Positions 42,036 through 51,076 of a stretch of DNA of 64,000 nt are shown one piece after another; the stretch's first letter is position 1, and each line of letters starts with the position of its first letter. Source of the DNA: Nocardia sp. NBC_00403 (GTDB taxonomy: Bacteria > Actinomycetota > Actinomycetes > Mycobacteriales > Mycobacteriaceae); the NCBI RefSeq assembly GCF_036046055.1, contig NZ_CP107939.1, forward strand, positions 868,001-932,000, in the 5' to 3' direction. The position numbers and the translations under genes were made by a program. Below the pieces are notes generated by a model. The model searched no databases. It was not told the origin of the DNA and worked only from the letters and a program-made list of their open reading frames with translations.

Positions 42036-43406
42036 TCACCCGGCCGAGAGGAACCGGCCGAGCTGCGGAACCGCCTCGCCCGGATGCTTGGCCTGGAAGC
42101 CCTCACCGAGGGCCTGCATCTTCCAGTCGCCGCCGACGCGGTACACCTTGGCCATCGCCATGGCGGTGAACCGCATGCCGCCTGCCATGGTGTACCGGGC
42201 GAGTTCGGCATTGTTGGCGCCGTCGACCAAGCGGCAGAACGCATTCTGGACCTGCTCGAAAGTGTGCCCCTTGTAGGAGGTCACCATGAACAGCAGCGTG
42301 CTGACGTGCGCCGGGATGCGGGTCAGGTCGACCAGGATCACCTCGTCGTCACCCTCGCCCTCACCGGTGAGATTGTCGCCCTGATGCCGGACCGAGCCGT
42401 CCTTGGAGGTCAGCTGACCGTAGTAGGCGACGTCGACGAGGTTCGCATCGGCGAACATCGCGACCGAGGCGTCGAGGTCTACATCGACGGTCCGGTTGCC
42501 GAACATGCCTCGCGTCTGCACCGGATCCCAGCCGAGACCCATCTTGACGAAAGTCAGTGCCGCGCCGCCTTCCTTGCGGAGCGTGACCCGCTGCCCCTTC
42601 TGCAGGCTGACCGGACGATCCTTGCTCAGGCTCACCTCGGCGGGCGCCTGCTGCGGCGCGGCCTGCTGCGGGGGCGGCGGGTAACCCGGCCCCGGTGCGG
42701 GCGGCGGCGGGTAACCGGGCCCCGGCGGCGGGTAGCCCGCGGCGGGCGGCGGCGGATAACCGGGTCCGGGCGGGGCCGCCTGGGTCGGCGCGTACTGCGG
42801 CGCGGGCTGGGCCGGGTAGGCGGGGGTGGTCGGCGGCGGGTAATTCGGTGCGGGCTGGGCCGGGGGCGGCGCAGGCGCAGCCTGCGGCGCCGCGGCAGGG
42901 GCGTCGTCGACCGTCACGCCGTGGTCGGTGACCAGTGCCGCGAACCCACCCGCGTACCCCTGTCCGACAGCCCGCACCTTCCAGGCACCCTGCCGCCGAT
43001 ACAGTTCGAGCGCGATCACGATCGACTCGCTCTGCAAACCGTCGACCTGGTACTCGTACAACCGATTACCGGACGAATCCGAGACGATCGCGGTCGGCGC
43101 GGGAAAGCGGCCGAAGCTGCTCGACGCGTCGTCGAGGGTGATCACCGCGCGAATCTGATCGATATCGGCGGGCACCGCGCTCAGCGACACCGCCAGCGAC
43201 ATGGGCTGTCCCTGCGGCGCGGGTTGCAGGTTCACGCCAGGCCCGTTCGGCTGGTTGAAGAAGACGAAGTCCGCGTCGGAACGGACCTTGCCCCGCTCGG
43301 TAACCAGCAGCGCGGACAGATCCGCTGGTGCCGTGAGCTGGATGGAGATCACCACGTCGTTGGTGGCCAGTGGACCGTTCTGGCCCTTGGCGAGTGTTGC
43401 GGACAA
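42036..43406 (-). CDS. two-domain TerD protein with proline-rich linker
   Basis: A protein of about 456 residues: an N-terminal TerD-like domain (SATLAKGQNGPL start; LELYRRQGAWKVRAVGQGYAGGFAALV), a Pro/Tyr/Gly-rich linker of about 90 residues (PGPGYPPPPAAGYPPPGPGY), and a C-terminal canonical TerD domain with the metal-binding pattern TVDVDLDASV and DNLTGEGEGDDEV. TerD domains bind calcium and occur in stress and tellurite-resistance systems. The TTG at 43406 is preferred (GAAGGG 6 nt upstream, family-like N-terminus); GTG 43439 and a start at 43475 are possible. The linker suggests a surface or scaffold role. It leads the minus-strand operon opposite the AIM24 genes. Confidence 0.85.
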   Translation of the reverse strand: MSATLAKGQNGPLATNDVVISIQLTAPADLSALLVTERGKVRSDADFVFFNQPNGPGVNLQPAPQGQPMSLAVSLSAVPADIDQIRAVITLDDASSSFGRFPAPTAIVSDSSGNRLYEYQVDGLQSESIVIALELYRRQGAWKVRAVGQGYAGGFAALVTDHGVTVDDAPAAAPQAAPAPPPAQPAPNYPPPTTPAYPAQPAPQYAPTQAAPPGPGYPPPPAAGYPPPGPGYPPPPAPGPGYPPPPQQAAPQQAPAEVSLSKDRPVSLQKGQRVTLRKEGGAALTFVKMGLGWDPVQTRGMFGNRTVDVDLDASVAMFADANLVDVAYYGQLTSKDGSVRHQGDNLTGEGEGDDEVILVDLTRIPAHVSTLLFMVTSYKGHTFEQVQNAFCRLVDGANNAELARYTMAGGMRFTAMAMAKVYRVGGDWKMQALGEGFQAKHPGEAVPQLGRFLSAG

Positions 43407-43512
43407 GGTCGACCCTTCGCTTGTCGGTGCGTACGTTGCCACTCTACGAGAAACGAACCGAACGGATGCCGCCATGACACCGGCTCCGCGAAAGCGAGGC
43501 TGCGCGAGTCGA

Positions 43513-43541
43513 TAACGGACTGCGTCCGGCTGTGTCCGTTA
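43513..43541. promoter_or_regulatory. 8-bp inverted repeat between TerD and AIM24 operons
   Basis: TAACGGAC (43513-43520) and GTCCGTTA (43534-43541) with a 13-bp spacer, midway between the divergent starts (43406 and 43614). It is a candidate common operator. Confidence 0.5.
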
Positions 43542-43613
43542 AGGTGACCGCAGGCAGTTGGAATGTGGCGAATACTCCCATGTTCCCGATCGAGACAGCA
43601 GGCAAACTCCCCT

Positions 43614-44237
43614 ATGGCGCAACTTTTCGAGCAGTCGAAAAAGGTGATCGAGGCCCACCTCGCCGGAACAAGTATCCGTGCGATCTCCGGCTCGATGATC
43701 GCCTATGAAGGAAATGTGCAGTTCAAATCTGCTGGTTTCGGCGGCGGTGACGGTGTGATTGCCGGGCTCAAGCGGCGTGCCACCGGTGAGAAGCTGTCGC
43801 TGATGGAGTGCAACGGGCACGGCAGGGTCTTCTTCGCGGTGAACGGCCAGCACGTCACCGTGGTGAACCTCAACAACGAGACGCTGCAGGTCGAATCGCA
43901 GCAGCTGCTCGCCTTCGCGGGCAATCTGCGCACCGATGTACGTTTCGCCGGCGTGCGCGGCGCCTCCACCGGAGCGGGGCTGTTCACCACCACGGTGTCG
44001 GGACAGGGTCAGGTCGCGCTGCTTTCGGCGGGCGGGCCGCTGATCCATCTCGAAGTGTCGCCGCAGTACCCGCTGGTCGTCGACCCCGACGCCTTCGTCG
44101 CGGCGCGCGGCAATCTCAACCACTCGTTCGTCACCGACGTGTCGTGGCGCAGCCTCGTCGGCCAGGACGCAGGCGAGGCGTTTTCGCTGCGCTGGGATGG
44201 TCAGGGCGTGGTGTTGATCCAGCCGGCGGAACGGTAG
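43614..44237 (+). CDS. AIM24 family protein 1
   Basis: A 207-residue beta-rich protein of the AIM24/TIGR00266-like family (SGSMIAYEGNVQFKSAG; AGAGLFTTTVSGQGQVALLSAGGPLIHLEV). The early Arg/Gly-rich loops are the usual trimer-forming elements. The function in bacteria is unknown; the yeast relative AIM24 is mitochondrial. Three paralogs lie in a row here, each a few bases from the next, so a hetero-oligomer is likely. ATG 43614 lacks a strong SD; the frame opens at 43563. It is divergent from the TerD operon. Confidence 0.85.
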   Translation: MAQLFEQSKKVIEAHLAGTSIRAISGSMIAYEGNVQFKSAGFGGGDGVIAGLKRRATGEKLSLMECNGHGRVFFAVNGQHVTVVNLNNETLQVESQQLLAFAGNLRTDVRFAGVRGASTGAGLFTTTVSGQGQVALLSAGGPLIHLEVSPQYPLVVDPDAFVAARGNLNHSFVTDVSWRSLVGQDAGEAFSLRWDGQGVVLIQPAER

Positions 44238-44246
44238 GTACGGGCG

Positions 44247-44942
44247 ATGTTCGAGAAGGTCAACGGCAAAGTCGTCAAAACCGATGTCGGCATGGCGGGC
44301 GGTGTCGTCGCCCGCAACGGCGCGATGCTGTTCTATACCGGCGATGTCTCCTTCGCGCCGCACCAGATTCCGGGCGGCCAGGGCATGGGCGGTGGCGGCG
44401 GTCTGATGCGGATGGCCGGCCGCATGATGGCCGGTGAGCACGAGCGCACCATGTTGGCCCAGGGCTCCGGTGAGGTGCACTACGGATTCGCCGGGCTCGA
44501 GGTGCACGTGGTCCACATGCAGCAGGGGGCGACGTTGCGTGTCGAGGCCTCGCGTCTGCTTGCCAACACTGCCGGACTGCAGAGTTCGGTGGTGTCGGTG
44601 ATGAGTTCGGGCGGCGGCGGTGGCGGCGGCCTGATGGGTGCGCTGCGCGGCGCCGCCGGCGGCGCGCTGACCGGGCAGGGCATGTTCACCACCCAGCTCG
44701 CGGGTCAGGGTTCGGCGGTGCTGCTCGCGCACGGCGGATTCCTGGAACTGCAAGTGGGCGGGCCGAATCCGATCGTTGTCGATCCGCAGGCCTTCGTCGC
44801 CACCTATGGCAATGTGCAGACCGAGCTGAAGACTGCGATGAGCTGGCGCGACGCGGTAGGACGCGGAGCCGGCGAGGCGATGCAATTGCATTGCGTCGGA
44901 CAGGGTGTCGTGTACGTGCAGGCCTCAGAAGAGAAGTTGTGA
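44247..44942 (+). CDS. AIM24 family protein 2
   Basis: A 231-residue second AIM24 protein. It has two glycine-rich insertions (GGQGMGGGGGLMRMAG near 45-60 and SSGGGGGGGLMGALRGAAGGA near 120) and conserved GQGMFTTQLAGQGSAVLLAHGGFLEL. The glycine loops are longer than in its neighbours and could be flexible or membrane-proximal. The start lies 9 bp after the previous stop. Confidence 0.85.
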   Translation: MFEKVNGKVVKTDVGMAGGVVARNGAMLFYTGDVSFAPHQIPGGQGMGGGGGLMRMAGRMMAGEHERTMLAQGSGEVHYGFAGLEVHVVHMQQGATLRVEASRLLANTAGLQSSVVSVMSSGGGGGGGLMGALRGAAGGALTGQGMFTTQLAGQGSAVLLAHGGFLELQVGGPNPIVVDPQAFVATYGNVQTELKTAMSWRDAVGRGAGEAMQLHCVGQGVVYVQASEEKL

Positions 44943-44945
44943 GCC

Positions 44946-45710
44946 ATGTCCCAGATTTTGAATCCGCTGAATCTCGGTGAGAGCGACAACATTCCGGGAA
45001 ACAGCTACGCCTACTGCATCGACCTGAACAAGCCGTGGTTCATGCGCAAGGGCGCGATGATCGCCTACTACGGCGATATGCGCTTCCAGATGCTCACCCA
45101 CGGCCTGCAGGGTGGACTGCTGCACATGGTGTCCCAGCAGTTCTCCGCGCCGTTGTTCACCGGCGATTATGTGGTCGCAGAAGGCCACGGCAAGCTCATC
45201 ATCGGCGACCGCGGCTACGACATCAATTCCTATGATCTAGAGGACAACGGCAACCTCACCATCCGTGCGGCGAACCTGCTCGCCTTCGAGCCGGGTCTGT
45301 CGCTCAACCAGTCCATCGTCCCCGGCTTCCTCACGCTGATCGGCACGGGTAAGTTCCTCGCCTCGTCCAATGGCCCCGTCATGTTCGCGGAGCCGCCCCT
45401 GCGGGTCGACCCGGAATCCCTTGTCGGCTGGGCGGATTGCCCTTCGCCCAGCCATCACTACGACCAGCGGTGGGTGACGAATTTCCTCGCGGCAGGCGCG
45501 GCCGGGTTCGGCGTCAACTCCGGCGAGGAACGACAGTTCGACTTCACCGGCAGCGGAACGGTATTGATCCAATCCAGCGAAAAGGTGCTCAGCGACTCCA
45601 TGCTGGTGCGCACCATCGAGGGTCAGCTGCAGAGCGGCATGACCGTCGGTGGCCTGCAACGATTGCAAGGCGTCATCGCCCAGCAGTTGGGTGGTCAGCA
45701 CTACGACTGA
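44946..45710 (+). CDS. AIM24 family protein 3
   Basis: A 254-residue third AIM24 protein, starting 3 bp after the previous stop. MRKGAMIAYYGDMRFQMLTHG is the conserved first strand pair. It lacks the glycine-rich insertions of the second paralog and has a longer C-terminal helix (EGQLQSGMTVGGLQRLQGVIAQQL). It is the last gene of the three-gene operon. Confidence 0.87.
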   Translation: MSQILNPLNLGESDNIPGNSYAYCIDLNKPWFMRKGAMIAYYGDMRFQMLTHGLQGGLLHMVSQQFSAPLFTGDYVVAEGHGKLIIGDRGYDINSYDLEDNGNLTIRAANLLAFEPGLSLNQSIVPGFLTLIGTGKFLASSNGPVMFAEPPLRVDPESLVGWADCPSPSHHYDQRWVTNFLAAGAAGFGVNSGEERQFDFTGSGTVLIQSSEKVLSDSMLVRTIEGQLQSGMTVGGLQRLQGVIAQQLGGQHYD

Positions 45711-45789
45711 GGGCCGATCACGGGGGCGAAGGGGAAATGGCCTGGTCTCGATGCGCGATGCAGGCTGATTCACCGCCGACCACGTGCGA

Positions 45790-46488
45790 CTAGCCGCGGA
45801 TCAGCGGCGGCAGCTCGGTCAGGCTCTTGATGCGCTTGGCCGAGGTGGCGACGCCGGTATCGCGGCGATCCAGCCAAATCCCCTGCAGCCCAGCGGTGAT
45901 CGCTGCCTCGGCATCCGTCCGCAGGCGATCGCCGATGTAAACGACCTGCGAAGACGGCAACCGCAGTGCATCGCATGCGGCCAGGAAGATTGCCGGGTGC
46001 GGCTTGGCTACGCCTATTTCGCTGGAGATGGTTGCGTGGTCCAAAAGGCCTAGGAGACCGACCTTCGCCAATTTGCGGCGCTGCTGTTGCGAATCGCCAT
46101 TGGTGATCACACCGAGCCGCACCTTCGGGTGCTCGGCAGCGAGCGCCGACAAAGCGGGTGCCACATCGGGATAGGTCCGCCACGCCGCCTCGTACTGCAC
46201 CAGATACTCCGCGAACCACGCGTCCGCCCGGTCATCCGACCAGACCCCCTGACCGAACTCGTCGGCGAGATGAGTGATCCGCAGGCGTCGTTGCTCGGTG
46301 AAGGTCAGCTCACCCGCGAGGTAGCGATCCATCGCCCATGCTTCCAGCTCCCGCCACCGGCGCGCGAGACCATCCCGATCGGGAACAAAGGGGAACCCGG
46401 CGCGGACCGCCGCCTCCGCGGCAGCCTCGTGGTCGACGAGCGTTCCATCCACATCGAACAGGACGGCTTCGGCGCAAAAGATCGGCAC
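45790..46488 (-). CDS. HAD-superfamily hydrolase
   Basis: A 232-residue haloacid dehalogenase-like phosphatase, YjjG/pyrimidine nucleotidase-like in outline. Motif I is FDVDGTLVDHE near residue 10, motif II GVITNGDSQQQRRKL, motif III KPHP, motif IV YIGDRLRTDAEAA. The cap is helical (C1). Substrates of this branch are phosphorylated metabolites or nucleotides. GTG 46488 is the start that places motif I at the normal position; the open frame extends to 46599 without support. Confidence 0.88.
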   Translation of the reverse strand: MPIFCAEAVLFDVDGTLVDHEAAAEAAVRAGFPFVPDRDGLARRWRELEAWAMDRYLAGELTFTEQRRLRITHLADEFGQGVWSDDRADAWFAEYLVQYEAAWRTYPDVAPALSALAAEHPKVRLGVITNGDSQQQRRKLAKVGLLGLLDHATISSEIGVAKPHPAIFLAACDALRLPSSQVVYIGDRLRTDAEAAITAGLQGIWLDRRDTGVATSAKRIKSLTELPPLIRG

Positions 46489-46625
46489 AACGATCCATTG
46501 TCGCAGTCGCAACGGAAGCGCGGGAGGACTCTGGGATCCTTCTCGGACTCCTCCGTTCGGCCGACTCGGACTATCCCGCTGCGTCGCTACTTTCCACAAA
46601 CGGGTCGTTCTCGTTGGGAGGCAAC

Positions 46626-47264
46626 ATGAGTATCGGACTGCTGATCGTCATCGTCGTCGCGGCCGTCGCGTTGATCGTGAAACGGTTTCAGGGCGAGCCG
46701 ATGAACGCGCGGGATACGTTCGGTACGCCGCTGATCCTGGTGGCGATCGGGATCTACAGCGTCACCAAGGTCGAGGACCTCGATGGCACCGACATCACCT
46801 GGCTGATCATCGGCGGCATCGTCGGCGTCACCTTCGGCGCGATCCGCGGCACCACCATCGGGATCTTCGACCGCGACGGACATCTCTGGCAGCGGTACAC
46901 GGTGCAAACCGTGGCGGTGTGGGCTATTTCGATGGTCGTCGGCTTCGGGGTCGGGACACTCGGCACGGCCATGGGTATGCACCACGATGCTCGGCCTGCG
47001 ACGCTATCGATCGGCATCGGCATGGTCGGCGAGATGCTGAGCCTCGGGGTTCGCGCGCTGTCCACCGGTGTGCCGTTCGCGCCGGACAAAGGCAGTTCGC
47101 GCGCATCCGACCGTTCACAATCACCGCTGGACCGCTACCTCGGCAAGCCGTCCCAGCCCGCTCCCGATCGGCCGCACCCAGGTGAACCGAATCGCAGGCT
47201 GCATCCTTCACCAACCTTGCGCGACGGACTCGACTGGCTGAACCAGGCCCGCGATCGCAGGTAA
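46626..47264 (+). CDS. membrane protein, unknown family
   Basis: A 212-residue integral membrane protein with about four or five helices in the first 150 residues (LLIVIVVAAVALIVKRF; LILVAIGIYSV; ITWLIIGGIVGVTFGAI; VAVWAISMVVGFGVGT), followed by a basic Pro/Arg-rich cytoplasmic tail. It resembles the DUF1453/CcdC-type small membrane family in arrangement, which is not certain. ATG 46626 has a strong SD (GGGAGG, 5 nt). Confidence 0.7.
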   Translation: MSIGLLIVIVVAAVALIVKRFQGEPMNARDTFGTPLILVAIGIYSVTKVEDLDGTDITWLIIGGIVGVTFGAIRGTTIGIFDRDGHLWQRYTVQTVAVWAISMVVGFGVGTLGTAMGMHHDARPATLSIGIGMVGEMLSLGVRALSTGVPFAPDKGSSRASDRSQSPLDRYLGKPSQPAPDRPHPGEPNRRLHPSPTLRDGLDWLNQARDRR

Positions 47265-47308
47265 GCGGGATACCGCGACTTTGTCGGTCATCTCGACTAA
47301 CCTCCGAT

Positions 47309-47324
47309 TTGAAGCGCGATTCAA
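47309..47324. promoter_or_regulatory. MerR-type operator candidate
   Basis: TTGAA-GCGCGA-TTCAA, a 16-bp inverted repeat lying 14 bp before the MerR start. MerR-type activators bind such palindromes in long-spacer promoters. Confidence 0.5.
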
Positions 47325-47338
47325 GTCAAGGAGACACA

Positions 47339-47776
47339 ATGGCCGACGCCCTGCTGGATATCGCCGAGGTGGCCGAACGCGCGGGGCTCGCCCCATCGGC
47401 ACTGCGCTTCTATGAGAAGCGCGGCCTCATCGCCGCCGACGGTCGCAACGGATTACGGCGCACCTACCGACCCGACATCCTCGGCCGCCTCGCCCTGGTC
47501 GCCTGCGCCCGCGGCGCGGGCTTCACCATCGCCGAAATCGCCCGCTTCATCCGAGCCACCCCCAGCGACACCGAACTGCGTGCCCGCATGGCCGACAAAG
47601 CCCGCGACCTCGACGACGACATCGCCCGGCTCATCCGAATGCGCGACAGCCTCCGCCACGCATCGACCTGCACCCACGAGCCGCTGGTCGAATGCCCCGA
47701 TTTCAAGAGCACCTTCGAAACCCCTGAAGCCCAGGCCATTCGGACGCCGGCGACCGCGAGAACTGGACTGCGGTAA
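47339..47776 (+). CDS. MerR family transcriptional regulator
   Basis: A 145-residue MerR protein. The helix-turn-helix and wing are LLDIAEVAERAGLAPSALRFYEKRGLI and RRTYRPDILGRLALVACARGAGF; the coiled-coil follows, and the C-terminus CTHEPLVECP has two cysteines eight apart that may bind metal or sense oxidants, although not the SoxR CxxCxC cluster. AAGGAG precedes ATG 47339. Targets are unknown; probably autoregulated. Confidence 0.88.
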   Translation: MADALLDIAEVAERAGLAPSALRFYEKRGLIAADGRNGLRRTYRPDILGRLALVACARGAGFTIAEIARFIRATPSDTELRARMADKARDLDDDIARLIRMRDSLRHASTCTHEPLVECPDFKSTFETPEAQAIRTPATARTGLR

Positions 47777-47799
47777 ATAGACGAGCAAGCAGCGCCGGA

Positions 47800-48546
47800 T
47801 CACCGATCCGGGGTGGCAGGCCAGCGGGTGGAACCGAGTTCGCGGGAGATGGTGCGCGCGGTGGTGCGGACCGCGTCGACGGTGACGTCGGAGGCGGGCC
47901 AATCCGGCGTCGGAATGACTGCGCCGACCGCGCCGACGACGCTGCCGGTGCGATCGAAAATTGCTCCGGCCACACAGGATTCGCCGAGCACGGCCTCCTC
48001 GCATTCGTAGGCGAGACCCGACGATGTGACCGGTCGCAGGTGTTCGAGGAAGGCCGCGGGATCGGTGATCGTTTCGCCGGTCATGCTGCGCAGCGTCGTC
48101 GCCTCGAGCGGCGTCAGGAACGCGAGCATGGCCTTGCCGAGAGCGCTTGCGTGGGAAGGTATTTCGATGCCGACCTCGGGCATTTGCCTACTGCCGTCCG
48201 GTCGGGGTTCGTGATGGATGATGACCACATCGTCGCCGAAGAGCACGCCGACCCGGACGGCGAGTCCGGTGGTCCGCGCCAGTTCGTGTGACCAGGTAAG
48301 GGCCCTGGCCCGCAGGTCGAGCGTGTCGAGGTAGACGTTGCCGAGCCGCAGCACGGCAGGTCCGAGCTGATAGCGCCCGCCGCCGTGTTCCTGCACGACC
48401 ACACCGTGGGCGGCGAGCGTCCGGACGATGCCGTGCACCGTTGTCGCCGCGAGTCCGAGCTCCGCCGCGAGCTCGGACAGGGTCATCCGCCGCGCGCCCT
48501 GCAGTGCGAACAGTATGCGAACGGCCCGGTCGACCGACTGGATCAC
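47800..48546 (-). CDS. IclR-type regulator of the glycerol/Dha operon
   Basis: A 248-residue IclR/GylR protein. The N-terminal helix-turn-helix is [17 protein letters not shown]...[30 protein letters not shown], and the GAF-like ligand domain contains [18 protein letters not shown] and MLAFL-type helices. It is divergent from the aquaglyceroporin gene, whose promoter carries a perfect palindrome. By analogy with GylR it should bind a glycerol-related ligand and control the operon. GTG 48546 follows AGGGAGG at about 8 nt. Confidence 0.9.
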   Translation of the reverse strand: MIQSVDRAVRILFALQGARRMTLSELAAELGLAATTVHGIVRTLAAHGVVVQEHGGGRYQLGPAVLRLGNVYLDTLDLRARALTWSHELARTTGLAVRVGVLFGDDVVIIHHEPRPDGSRQMPEVGIEIPSHASALGKAMLAFLTPLEATTLRSMTGETITDPAAFLEHLRPVTSSGLAYECEEAVLGESCVAGAIFDRTGSVVGAVGAVIPTPDWPASDVTVDAVRTTARTISRELGSTRWPATPDR

Positions 48547-48650
48547 GCGGCTTCCTCCCTGTGCTTTCGAGCGACCTGCAAGCAGTCGCAGGCGGCCGAA
48601 TCCCACCGACTCTTGTGACCTGCGCTACATCCACGTACTCTACGAATCAC

Positions 48651-48676
48651 ATTCGACATTGTCGAATCTCGTTCGA
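48651..48676. promoter_or_regulatory. IclR/GylR-type operator
   Basis: ATTCGAC-ATT-GTCGAAT (48651-48667) is a perfect palindrome; TTCGAA at 48671-48676 begins a second related box (TTCGAAACAATTTCG). Both lie within 50 bp of the aquaglyceroporin start and about 105-130 bp from the regulator start. Confidence 0.6.
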
Positions 48677-48696
48677 AACAATTTCGGGAGTCTCCC

Positions 48697-49446
48697 ATGG
48701 ATGGACTGCGGACGCCGCAAAAACTTGCGGCGGAAGTGCTCGGCACGGCGTTCCTCGTCTTCATCGGCGTCGGATCGGTACCTGCCACGCTCATGGTGAA
48801 CGGCGACGCACCGTTCACCATGGCCGACCTCGGCATGATCTCGCTTGCCTTCGGCACCGTGGTCCTGGCCACCGTGTACGCCTTCGGGCACGTCTCAGGA
48901 AACCACATCAATCCCGCGGTGACCCTCTCGCTCGCGTTGAACGGGCAGTTCCCGTGGCGACAGGTTCCGGCTTACCTCGCCGCCCAGGTCGCTGGTGCGG
49001 TGCTCGGCGCGTTCGCCATCATCGGTGTGCTCGGCGACCGTGCCAGCGCGGTCGGCCTCGGTGTCGCCGCCTACGGCCAAGGCGTCGGCGCAGGGCAGGC
49101 GTTCATCGCCGAGTTCGTCGGCACCTTCATTCTCGTGCTGACCGTGCTGCTCGTCGTGCATCGCGCCGCGGCGCCCGGCTTCGCAGGCGTTGCCATCGGA
49201 CTCGTGGTGTTCGCGGCCATCATCCCCGTCGCACCCGCCACCGGCGCGTCCATCAACCCGGCGCGGACGCTCGGGCCGATGCTCGTACAGCAGGTGTGGG
49301 GCGCGGAGGTGGCCTGGAGCCAAGCGCCGGTGTATCTCGCCGCCGAATTCCTCGCCGGTGTCGCCGCAGCCTTCGCTGCCCGCGCCCTGACCCACATCAA
49401 GACCTCGGCAGGCGCAAATCACGACGCGCTCGAAACCGCCGCATAA
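48697..49446 (+). CDS. glpF: aquaglyceroporin (MIP family)
   Basis: A 249-residue MIP channel with six membrane helices and both Asn-Pro-Ala loops: GNHINPAVT and [12 protein letters not shown]. The wide-filter aquaglyceroporin branch is indicated by the operon: it precedes dihydroxyacetone kinase genes, so it should let glycerol or dihydroxyacetone in. GGGAG is 6 nt before ATG 48697. It is the first gene of the operon, probably controlled by the divergent IclR protein. Confidence 0.9.
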   Translation: MDGLRTPQKLAAEVLGTAFLVFIGVGSVPATLMVNGDAPFTMADLGMISLAFGTVVLATVYAFGHVSGNHINPAVTLSLALNGQFPWRQVPAYLAAQVAGAVLGAFAIIGVLGDRASAVGLGVAAYGQGVGAGQAFIAEFVGTFILVLTVLLVVHRAAAPGFAGVAIGLVVFAAIIPVAPATGASINPARTLGPMLVQQVWGAEVAWSQAPVYLAAEFLAGVAAAFAARALTHIKTSAGANHDALETAA

Positions 49447-49457
49447 CAGGAGAATCG

Positions 49458-50459
49458 ATGAAGAAACTGATCAACGATCCGGCCGATGTCGTCCGAGAAG
49501 CGCTGTCGGGCATGGCCGCGGCCCACCCCGAACTGCGGGTCGACATCGAGAACAAGGTCGTGTTTCGCGCCGACGCACCGCGACCGGGCAAAGTGGCGCT
49601 GCTGTCGGGCGGTGGCTCCGGGCACGAACCGATGCACGGTGGTTTCGTCGGCGCGGGCATGCTCGACGCCGCGTGTGCCGGGGAAGTCTTCACCTCCCCT
49701 GTCCCGGACCAGATCCTCGGCGCCACCACGGCCATCGACGCCGGTGCCGGGGTCCTGCACATCGTCAAGAACTACACCGGCGACATCATGAACTTCGAGA
49801 TGGCTGCCGAGCTTGCTGCCGCCGAAACGGGGGTCGCGGTCACCGCGGTTGTGGTGAACGACGATGTGGCCGTGCAGGACAGCCTCTTCACGGCAGGCCG
49901 CCGTGGCGTCGGCGCCACCGTCGTGCTGGAGAAGATCGCGGGCGCCGCCGCGGAACAGGGCAGGTCGCTCGCCGAGGTCGCCGAGGTCGCCCGCACTGTG
50001 AACGCCAACTCACGCAGTATGGGCATGGCGCTGACCTCCTGCACCGTCCCCGCTGCCGGTAAGCCGACCTTCGAGCTCGGCGAGACCGAGATGGAGATCG
50101 GCGTCGGCATCCACGGGGAACCCGGCCGCCACCGCGCGCCGCTCGCGCCCGCGCGGGAGACCGCCGCAATGCTGGTGGAGCCCATCCTCACCGATCTGCC
50201 GTTCACCAAGGGCGACACCGTGATCTGCTTCGTGAACGGGATGGGTGGCACGCCGCTGCTGGAGTTGTACGTGATGTACAACGAGGTGGCCCGCATCCTC
50301 GGCGGCCATGGGATCGGGATCGCCCGCTCCCTGGTCGGCCCCTACATCACCTCGCTGGAGATGGCGGGATGTTCAGTGACATTGACCAAGGTCGACGACG
50401 GCCTACTGACTCTGTGGGATGCGCCGGTGCGCACGCCCGCCCTGCGCTGGGGAGTGTGA
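49458..50459 (+). CDS. dhaK: dihydroxyacetone kinase subunit K
   Basis: A 333-residue Dha-binding subunit. [15 protein letters not shown] is the conserved loop, [12 protein letters not shown] follows, and GIHGEPG (about residue 216) contains the histidine that binds dihydroxyacetone covalently as a hemiaminal. It works with DhaL, which carries ADP as the phosphate relay, and with the PTS chain encoded in the fused DhaM. AGGAGA precedes ATG 49458. Confidence 0.94.
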   Translation: MKKLINDPADVVREALSGMAAAHPELRVDIENKVVFRADAPRPGKVALLSGGGSGHEPMHGGFVGAGMLDAACAGEVFTSPVPDQILGATTAIDAGAGVLHIVKNYTGDIMNFEMAAELAAAETGVAVTAVVVNDDVAVQDSLFTAGRRGVGATVVLEKIAGAAAEQGRSLAEVAEVARTVNANSRSMGMALTSCTVPAAGKPTFELGETEMEIGVGIHGEPGRHRAPLAPARETAAMLVEPILTDLPFTKGDTVICFVNGMGGTPLLELYVMYNEVARILGGHGIGIARSLVGPYITSLEMAGCSVTLTKVDDGLLTLWDAPVRTPALRWGV

Positions 50460-50461
50460 CG

Positions 50462-51076
50462 ATGATCGATCCGATCCACTGGGTGCGCCGCTTCGCCGAG
50501 CTGATCGACGAGCACACCGACGAACTCACCGAGCTCGACGCGGCCATCGGCGATGCTGATCACGGCAGCAATATGCAGCGCGGGACGGCAGCGGTCGTCG
50601 CGGCGCTGGCCGAGTCCGCGCCGACAACACCGACCGAACAGCTGAAACAGGTCGGCATGACGCTGATTCGAACGATCGGCGGTGCGAGCGGGCCGCTCTA
50701 CGGCACGTTCTTCCTGCGCTGCGCGGCCGCCGCGGGCGAAACCGACTTCGACGCAGCCGGTTTCGCGAAGGCGTTCCGGGCCGGGCTCGACGGGATCGTG
50801 GCACGCGGCAAGGCGGAATCCGGGGACAAGACGATGTTCGACGCGCTTGCGCCCGCGGCCGACGCGCTCGACGAGCGCCTCGCGGCCGGGGCTGATCTCG
50901 CCGCGGCACTCGAGGCCGCGGTAACCGCGGCCGAGGCCGGACGCGACGCGACCATTCCCATGCTCGCACGCAAGGGCCGCGCCTCCTACCTCGGCGAACG
51001 CAGTGTCGGGCATCAGGATCCGGGCGCGACCAGTGCGGCACTGCTGGTGCTCGCCGCGAGACAGGCGGTTCGATGA
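50462..51076 (+). CDS. dhaL: dihydroxyacetone kinase subunit L
   Basis: A 204-residue ADP-binding helical subunit. The metal-binding motif is AAIGDADHGSNMQRG, in which aspartates hold two Mg ions; SGPLYGTFFLR and GDKTMFDALAPA follow. The start is 2 bp after the dhaK stop; its stop overlaps the start of the DhaM fusion gene by 4 bp. In PTS-type kinases this subunit keeps ADP permanently and is rephosphorylated by DhaM. Confidence 0.94.
   Translation: MIDPIHWVRRFAELIDEHTDELTELDAAIGDADHGSNMQRGTAAVVAALAESAPTTPTEQLKQVGMTLIRTIGGASGPLYGTFFLRCAAAAGETDFDAAGFAKAFRAGLDGIVARGKAESGDKTMFDALAPAADALDERLAAGADLAAALEAAVTAAEAGRDATIPMLARKGRASYLGERSVGHQDPGATSAALLVLAARQAVR

Noticed and set aside
48441..49457. Long in-frame extension upstream of dhaK
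   Set aside because: It is a shifted frame through the aquaglyceroporin gene; dhaK has its own AGGAGA and a family N-terminus at 49458.
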